Shown one piece after another: positions 57,801-64,000 of a stretch of DNA of 64,000 bases. The notes beneath the pieces are model-generated. The model ran no database searches. It saw only the letters and a program-made list of their open reading frames with translations, and was not told where the DNA came from. The DNA comes from Rhipidocladum racemiflorum (Eukaryota; Streptophyta; Magnoliopsida; Poales; Poaceae), in NCBI GenBank assembly GCA_036346355.1, contig CM070578.1, positions 16,630,501 through 16,694,500 of the forward strand. Direction: 5' to 3'. How positions within the stretch are numbered: the stretch's first letter is position 1; each line of letters begins with the position of its first letter. The translations under genes and the position numbers were made by a program.

Positions 57801-60238
57801 TATTTAATTTACATCTTGCTTTGCATCCTAATCCTATTAGAGCGATAACCCTAAGTTATATGATCGCCGATAGTGTATGTCGTGAATAGTTAAGCGTGAC
57901 AAGTACTTAGCTAAAGAACTAATGTCGTAATAATCATTCCAAAACCATGTAAGACTAGCCGATAACTATAGTCCAAGAATGCCTCTTTAATACTTAAGGG
58001 CGGTACTACAAAGCTCAAGAATGGTACTACCAAAGGTTGGTAATATCATGATCCGAGAGTCGGTACTACCGAAAACTACAAAGCGTTAGCTAATGCCTTA
58101 ATTCTATTAATCCAAACAATCTTAGCTTCTTGAATTCGTGAAACAAGAATAGACAATTCATAAAAAGTGAGTAAGGGTATGTAGACTAGATCATTAGTAA
58201 GAGAGATAGGAGAAAAGATAGATTAACACGTATACTTGAAATCTTATAACCTAAACCTGTAAATCATGCTTGTTATATGTGATGATTTATTATTTGGATT
58301 TCTATCCGGTTTTTCTATCTCGTATTCTTTTGCCTCGTTGGAATTTATCTTATTGGAGTTTATTGTTATTTGCTATGTTCTCGGTATGACGAGTAGAATA
58401 CGACATAGCCGACGCTGATAGCGAGTCCGAGTGTGTACTGATTTACCGACAACTCCGGCTTCATCAACGACACAAGCTACGACTTCGACTTCATTGTAAA
58501 ACAACGTGTAGCAAGGCAAGCCCCTTTGATCATATTGAACCCAAATGTTCAGAAATTCCTTTGTCAAGTTTTTCATGCATGCTTTATGTTTATAAAATGC
58601 TAGTTTGGGTTATGGTAGATATTACCTTCATTATGGGATTTCCTTAATCAATGTTGCCATGTGAACCTTGATAACCCTAGACAATGGATAGACAATTCAG
58701 GATGGGTATATTCGCTTATTATTTGCATATGCTTAGCCATGCTTAGACTGGGAAACGAACAGATGGTTTACTGTTCGTATTGAACTTAGAATATTTGACA
58801 TACTGAATTTAAATGTTGAACATGATGAACTCCACTTATGAACATGTTGGAATATAGATGTTTTTGTTTTCTGAAAATAAAACTATGATTTGGACGCGGG
58901 CGACTTATTGGCAATAGCCGGATGTGTGAGGGTGTGCTCACACGTAGTTAGGGGGAGATTGTCGCCTGGGTTGGATTAAGGACCGAATTCAGTGTTGTAT
59001 GATCCAAGATTAACCGTACAACCACAATGCCGGTATGGGACGGCTATAACCAATTAAGTTACTTAAATACTGACTTTGCATATTGGAAGGCCGTAGTAGC
59101 ACGGGCTGTTCCTGCGGGATTGCTCGTAGGGGTGTCTACACAAAGGTGTGGGTTAGACACATACCAATGCAACAAAGATACGCCTTACTAATGGGGAGAA
59201 ACGGACGATTTGTTACTTTGATACGATGTGTTCGCCTGATATATATATACTTTATTATTATAATTCTCCCACCATTAGTAAGGGTTAACGCATCGGGCCG
59301 GTGCAAAGTCGGGATTTAGTAATGTAAAGGTTATATATGATTTTTCCTGGCGACACACCAAAGGAAGTGTGTTAATAACGCTTGCAAAAAGGGAAGTCAT
59401 TCTTTGTGGGTAAAGCTGTACAACTCGCAGAGTTAAAACTAATCGATTAGCTGCGCTCCTGCTATGAGCACTTGGTGAACTTGCACTAGTTAGAAAGTTT
59501 CTTGTCTTTTTATAAAATGAATTGAGAAGATAAAATTTGAAATTGGTGAGCTTACCCTTGCAGATGAATTCAATACTTGACATTCGTTAGCAAGGTTGGA
59601 TTCACCTGTTGTGCCCTGTGTGGACAAAATAAATTGATTCTAGATATTGTTGGGAATGGGAGATTCGATGCTCACGACGAAATGTGAGTTGTTTGCTACT
59701 GTTATGTGATCTTTATCAAGTTATTTTCGCACACTTGTTATTTTAATTATCTGTCTAGTTTCCTTTATTCAAATTTTCGCTTTCAATCTATTATTCAGTA
59801 TTTACAATTCAATTTGGCTCCACGCAAAAATAACCCTGATAGCCATCCTGTTGAATCAGCCTGCATATAACATAGGTTTTGCAAACACTTCAAGTCTTGC
59901 TGAGTACGCATTGTACTCACCCTTGCTATCGTTGTTGTTTTTAGGTGAACAAATAGAATATCCCGAAGGATCGTACTTTGTCGCAGGTTGCGGGATAATG
60001 ACGATGATTTTATCTAGAGTTTATACCTTGTTAGTTGCCTGAGGGATTGGATGGGCACACTACAAGACTTCTGTTTCTTTCCGCTGCAATATTATTCTAA
60101 ATTGTAAGGCTATCCGGCCTGTAAGATAGCTATCGTAGTGATAATGATATTTTGTATGGTTGTGATTTCCATTTGTATGTGCGCATAGCTACTGATCCAG
60201 GGACTAGCACAGGAAGCACATTAGAACCTGTCTTTTAC
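54813..60238 (+). mobile_element. Family B-like LTR, diverged, 3' end clipped
   Basis: Starts TGTAACATCCC at 54813. GC-rich leader at 55410-56700, where many false open frames lie. The 3' half has the module series: worn CTCGCAGAG (about 59424), CTCAC-n8-GTGAG (59671-59688), GAGTAC-gcatt-GTACTC (59902-59918) and tagttgcctgaggg (60030). It stops at about 60238 before the usual terminal gagggtctcaca and runs into the block related to 34955. No internal coding region. Confidence 0.6.
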
Positions 60239-60700
60239 GGGTGGTGCAGCCATTGGCCCACATCATACGGAGAAGAAATTGCAGATAAGTTCAATTTCGT
60301 GTGTCACTCTAGCTAGCATCGTGGAGAATCTCCCATGCATTACGACTAAACAGGACTCAAATGGGGTTGGTGGCTGTTTTAATGTACTTTCTTTTCCACG
60401 ATATGAACATGGAAGACCAGCTAAAACTAGCACCCTGATTGATTCTAAATAGCCCCGTTTTTCTTTTCCACGATATGAGCCTGCCAATTGGTCGCTGGCT
60501 CTAGCGTTCCCATGAACGCAGTACATGATCAGAGCGTCTTCTTCAATGGGCGCGAGTACGAGCTGATGATGCTTGTTGCACCTCCTTCACTGCCCGCTCC
60601 CTACGACATTCCTTACTTCGCTGACAATGGTGGCAATGCTTAGGTGGATATGTTAGATGACCTAATTGATGTTTGAGCTCAGTTTGGGTTGTACTATGAG
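60239..60700. other. Diverged block related to the 332-bp repeat
   Basis: 60250-60430 is a diverged version of the 332-bp block (cattggcccacatcatacggagaagaaattgcag). 60496-60650 contains VFFNGREYELMM-like sequence with stops and corresponds to 36350-36470. The product is not recognised; this looks like a decayed gene repeated in tandem. Confidence 0.4.
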
Positions 60701-61032
60701 CTGACCGTGTTGTACTTTTGCTATGTAACCATTGGCCTAGATCATTGGGAGAAGAAATTGCAGATCATAAATGGGCTACATGAGGAGTTCAATTTCGTCT
60801 GTCACTCTAGCTTGCATCGTGTACCATATCCATGCATTACGACTAAACAGGAGTCAAATGGACGTGCTGTCTTAATATCCTTTCCTTTCCACGATATGAA
60901 CGTGGAAAACTAGCTAGCCACCTTCTAGTGAGTGTTGTAATTGCGGGGTAATGTCGATTCATCCTCTCATCTGCAACTGATGTACGGCAAGGCCCATCAA
61001 CACATTAACTCCAACTAGCCCGGCATTTACTA
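60701..61032. repeat. 332-bp block, identical to 36004-36335
   Basis: Same sequence as the earlier copy. Here it is followed after about 35 bp by COG2 exon 1, whereas in copy 1 about 0.7 kb of other DNA, including the hAT relic, lies between. Confidence 0.7.
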
Positions 61033-61119
61033 GCGTCACTGTAAGCTCACCTTAGCTTAATTTTGTTCGGGGAGTAACTTAAATACGTAAATGAGTACAG
61101 CAAAAGGCTAGATTAGGGG

Positions 61120-61610
61120 ATTCGGCTCGTGGCAACGACTACTCCGCCCCTCCCGGCGGCGACAAGTCCAGAGACCTGAGGAGGCGAAGGCTGCGCCGCT
61201 TCACCGATCCGTCCAGGGCTGCCACTCGGTCCCGCGCCGAGGAGGACAGCCGCTTCCACCGCTTCATCCCGCCGCCGATCGGATTGATCTCCGAAACCAC
61301 CGTCCGTGGCTACCTCCCCGGCGCTGAACCCTCTGCCAGTGGCGTAGATCTCGCTGTGGCGCCCAGCTGCAGCCGACGGACCTCTTCGGTGAGTCCATCG
61401 AGGCTTACCCGCCCTGGTTAAGCCGGAGGCCTTCCTATGCACCGACTTCGATCCGGACGCCTACGTCTCCAAGCTTCTCTCCTACGTGCCCCTCGAGAGC
61501 GTCGCCGTCGAGCTCCGCTCCCACCTTGCCGCCCTCCGTGTTGAGCTCGTCGACCACATCAACCGTGACTATGCCGACATCGTCGGCCTCAGCGCCCGAT
61601 TCAGAATTTT
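61120..61610 (+). pseudogene. COG2: COG2 exon 1 pseudogene, copy 2
   Basis: Reads LQPTDLFGESIEAYPPWL (61369-61422). One base appears missing at ttaag (about 61421-61425). In the following frame the COG2 N-terminus continues without interruption: PEAFLCTDFDPDAYVSKLLS, then a YVPLES and ELRSHLAALR region and LVDHINRDYADIVGLSARF, ending near 61605. This copy is much better preserved than copy 1. The rest of exon 1 is replaced by the AT-rich palindromic element. Confidence 0.75.
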
Positions 61611-61826
61611 TTTTAAAAATAACATGTTTTTTTTTAAATTACAGAAATAGCATGCCGAATCAAAAAATCGCAAAAATACCCACTTGTCGCCATTTGAATT
61701 GGCGACAAGTCTGTCGCCAATTGAAATAGCGACAGAGACTCTGTCGCCTTTTCAATTGATGACAGAGACCTGCCACCATTAATGATAGCCCTCTGTAATC
61801 GTCTGCTTGAATTGGCGATGTGTCTC
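61611..61826. mobile_element. AT-armed element with GGCGACAG palindromes
   Basis: An A/T-rich arm (aaaataacatgttttt ... aaaatcgcaaaaatacccac) is followed by inverted words tgtcgccatttgaattggcgaca, ctgtcgccaattgaaatagcgacag and ctctgtcgcc. The ggcgacagag/ctctgt(a/c)gc arms are the same as those of the 30-bp array at 18.6 kb. In copy 1 the corresponding sequence stops at 37655, where the truncated gypsy element begins. Confidence 0.55.
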
Positions 61827-62078
61827 GCCGACTAAATTTTTGTCCACGCATACAAGTGATCGATATGTCATTGCCAATAGTCTTCTTATCCCTGCATATA
61901 GACGCATGTATATGTCCAAATTTGCAAGCTTTAACCGATCATAATGCTGAATTTTGTTTCATGTTCAAAAGTTGCTCGACTTGTCAACTGATGACCATCT
62001 AGAATTTTTTCATCAATGTTACCGTTAAAGCAAGTTTTATTTGTGTTTTCGAATTTGTATCGATCATCATTTCATTGT

Positions 62079-62219
62079 TGTTATAAATAGCACTTGTATA
62101 CAACATAAGGCCAATGGACCAAGATATATACATGTACAAGAGGGTATAGAAGGAAAGCCTAATATCTATACAATGCAATAGCAATCTCCTATATTAGGTA
62201 ACTAGGATATTGTCTAACA
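62079..62219 (-). repeat. 141-bp copia 3' LTR (copy 2)
   Basis: Preceded by attgt (62074-62078). The minus-strand polypurine tract tttgagggggcgg lies at 62220-62232, better preserved than in copy 1. Confidence 0.85.
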
Positions 62220-62449
62220 CCGCCCCCTCAAACTCATGGTGGATCTACAACATTGAGTTTGGAGACATAAAAATTACGATGAGCTCTAGTTTGTGTCTTC
62301 GTGAAGAGATCTGCTAACTGAAGCTCTGAAGGCGCATACTGAAGAGGCACAACCCGATCTTGTACCTAAGACCTCATATAAGAAGCATCAACACCAATAT
62401 GCTTTGTGAGCTAATGCTTCACTGGATCTCGAGCAATGCTAAGAGCTCC
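62220..62449 (-). pseudogene. Copia 3' end remnant
   Basis: Matches 45324-45548, the 3' untranslated region and last RNase H codons. It switches at 62450 to a different family, so the element was cut here by recombination. Confidence 0.7.
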
Positions 62450-62549
62450 TGCATTCGACGAGCGCCTCGGCGGCGCACTCAAGCCAATGAGACTCGTGAT
62501 GATCAACTCCTGCTCACGGCGGCCGATTGGCAGGCTCGGCAGAAGCAAA
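62450..62549 (+). mobile_element. Fragment of the gag-only copia gag gene
   Basis: gcattcgacgagcgc ... gcaaa matches about 54337-54436, between the UBN2 core and the zinc knuckle. The junction with the minus-strand copia remnant has no spacer. Confidence 0.8.
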
Positions 62550-63232
62550 TTCCATAAATATATCTAGTTTGGTGAAAACGTACGTACTTATTGATTAGTT
62601 TTAGAATGTACTTTAATTGATTAATTTAGCTATTAATTCTCGTTTCCAATTGATGTATATATATATATGTCACCAGATGGCTATGACTTAGTTTATTCCT
62701 TGCGATTTGTGTGAAGCTAGCACGGCTGCCATGCATGTGTAATCCTCGTTTATTCCTTGCGATTTGTGTGAAGCTAGCACGGCTGCCATGCATGTGTAAT
62801 CCTCGATTACGGCTCAATATTATACATGCCCGGGCGCAACTCGATTTTATACGTACTATCTTGGCTCTTTAATTATGCGGCGTTTGTGCTATAAGCTAGC
62901 TAGCTAGTTACTCCAATTTGATTTACAACTATATATGTGTTTGCAACAAAATCTCGAGCAATATATATATTACATGGAAAAACATAAAAGAAAATAGGCA
63001 CCGAATAATTAACGACACAAATGATGACATGAAATTTATGAGCCAAGGATACAACATAACTAGATGAGCACATTCTCGAAAGAAAATGGCATCACCTTAT
63101 TGGAGAAAAGAAAGAGACGCAAATAAGATAAGATGGCACACTGGTTTGGATATATGTGAGATATCCAATTATTGAAGATAAAACAACAACATGGCCTTGG
63201 CTTCCATGTAAAGTCCCCATGCATGCACTTTC
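62550..63232. other. Thionin downstream region
   Basis: No gene recognised. Contains a TA microsatellite (about 62656-62669), the 57-bp duplication at 62692-62805, and AT-rich sequence that would be the 3' flank of the minus-strand thionin gene. Confidence 0.5.
62692..62805. repeat. 57-bp perfect tandem duplication
   Basis: Two directly adjacent copies of 57 bp (tttattccttgcgatttgtg ... gtgtaatcctcg), at 62692-62748 and 62749-62805. It includes the palindrome-rich gccatgcatg. No coding role is evident. Confidence 0.9.
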
Positions 63233-63806
63233 TTAAGCAACAACCGTGGGAGTGCCAGCAGCATCCTTGGTGCACAAACGGTAGCATGCATCGTTACAAC
63301 GTTCCACGGCATCATTCACTAATTCCTCGCCGCCAACAGCTGGCACAAAAATAATTTGCATTAAGGTAAAACCATTAATTGTTAAGGAGCAAGCTGTAAT
63401 TAAGAAGAGCTAGCAAACGGTAGTAATAATTAAATTCGTCTTACGAGCGTTTATGTTGTTGCACACGGAGGACGTGCATCCCAAGTTGCAAAAGTCGGTG
63501 ACATCTGCTTCATCTGCCAACAACATCTTGTATTAAAATGGAATTTCTTCATTAATGTGACAAAATAATAAAAAGAATTATTACCAGAGCGCGGGAAATC
63601 AGTCGGGCAAGTTGTCCCAGGAATAATTTTGCAACCACAGAGCTTTGCGCAGGTTTCCTAGAGGCACCCGTAAGACGACAAACGTTGTAACAATTTCTTG
63701 CTGTTGTGGATGGGCAGCAGCTCTTAGCATCCACCTGCGTATTCTCAAGAACTAGACCCAGTATGAGTACACTGATAAGCACGCTCTTAAAACCTTTGCC
63801 TTCCAT
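63233..63806 (-). CDS. Leaf-type thionin precursor, 3 exons, one frameshift
   Basis: Exons on the minus strand: 63806-63585, 63513-63445 and 63339-63233, with GT...AG introns of 71 and 105 bp whose phases fit exactly. The ATG at 63806 opens a signal peptide (MEGKGFKSVLISVLILGLVL). The mature domain starts KSCCPSTTARNCYNVC and has the eight-cysteine pattern of plant thionins, small membrane-active antimicrobial peptides. Exons 2 and 3 encode the acidic C-terminal prodomain with six cysteines. The summed exon length suits a precursor of about 130 residues, normal for the family. One base is missing at an A run (plus-strand ttt, 63654-63656), shifting frame in the middle of the mature peptide. 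Everything else is intact, so this is either a very young pseudogene or a sequencing error. Confidence 0.85.
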
Positions 63807-63876
63807 GCTAGCTAGCTCTTCCTAGCTATACTTGACGACTGGCTATTGAATTGGCGAACTTAGACCTGCATGCCAT

Positions 63877-63886
63877 CTATTTATAG
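63877..63886 (-). promoter_or_regulatory. TATA box of the thionin gene
   Basis: CTATAAATAG on the minus strand, about 70 bp upstream of the ATG at 63806, a normal plant TATA-to-start distance. Confidence 0.8.
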
Positions 63887-63925
63887 AGGCTGTTGTGGCA
63901 TCTACATGTGATAATTATCAAATAC

Positions 63926-64000
63926 TACTTCCTCCGATCACAAGTAGTTATCATTTTAGACATCGATACATTCTTGAAAACACTACTAATTTATATTATA
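63926..64000. mobile_element. Stowaway-type (Tc1/Mariner) MITE, cut by the window edge
   Basis: TA followed by CTTCCTCCGATCACAAGTAG at 63928 is the classic Stowaway terminus (CTCCCTCCGT...) next to its TA target. It lies upstream of the thionin promoter, about 40 bp from the TATA box. The other end is beyond the window. Confidence 0.7.

Overview
The window is a plant nuclear genome segment, almost certainly from a grass (Poaceae). The evidence is chromodomain-bearing Ty3/gypsy (Tekay/Del-type) elements with very long LTRs, a CACTA element starting CACTACAAG, Stowaway and PIF/Harbinger MITEs, a Helitron-like end pair and a leaf-type thionin gene with a plant three-exon structure. I cannot fix the genus. 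Nearly everything is transposable-element DNA, much of it nested. The one near-complete host gene is the thionin gene at the right edge (63.2-63.8 kb, minus strand), whose first exon carries one frameshift.

Layout. 0-5.5 kb holds a GC-palindrome element, an LTR-derived block (about 1.5-3.8 kb), an 826-bp hAT element with perfect 8-bp target duplications, and a second hAT end. 5.5-16.4 kb is one huge plus-strand LTR ('family B') carrying a Helitron, a Harbinger MITE, a minus-strand solo LTR (TSD gattg) and a 2.5-kb CACTA element (TSD gtt). Inside that CACTA element lie two 5S-rRNA-like sequences. 16.4-20.2 kb is a patchwork of captured gene pieces: a DUF1685-like fragment, a copia LTR, middle exons of COG2 (conserved oligomeric Golgi subunit 2), a fragment of a gag-only copia LTR, a 30-bp palindromic tandem array and a GRF-zinc-finger-like exon pair. 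21.7-34.3 kb is a complete gypsy element (LTRs of 3.5 kb, TSD ccata) whose gag and pol are broken by many small indels. 36-47 kb and 60.2-62.5 kb share a duplicated segment: an unrecognised 332-bp block, COG2 exon 1, and an intron with a copia 3' LTR. In the first copy a 5'-truncated second gypsy element is embedded. 47.4-60.2 kb holds more LTR blocks and a gag-only copia element (53.2-54.7 kb).

Main observations. (1) The 5S-like pair in the CACTA core keeps much of the pol III internal promoter. (2) At least seven LTR copies from different families share an ordered set of short motifs, including a hairpin GAGTAC-loop-GTACTC whose loop varies in length while its stem stays constant. (3) COG2 exon 1 and COG2 middle exons lie tens of kb apart, yet the copia LTRs beside them carry the same 5-bp target duplication (attgt), so they look like two halves of one disrupted gene. 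(4) The two LTRs of the complete gypsy element differ mostly by small rearrangements at CTG/CAG sites, which may reflect methylation-related sequencing error and may also explain the broken frames. All calls come from reading the sequence; no database search was possible.
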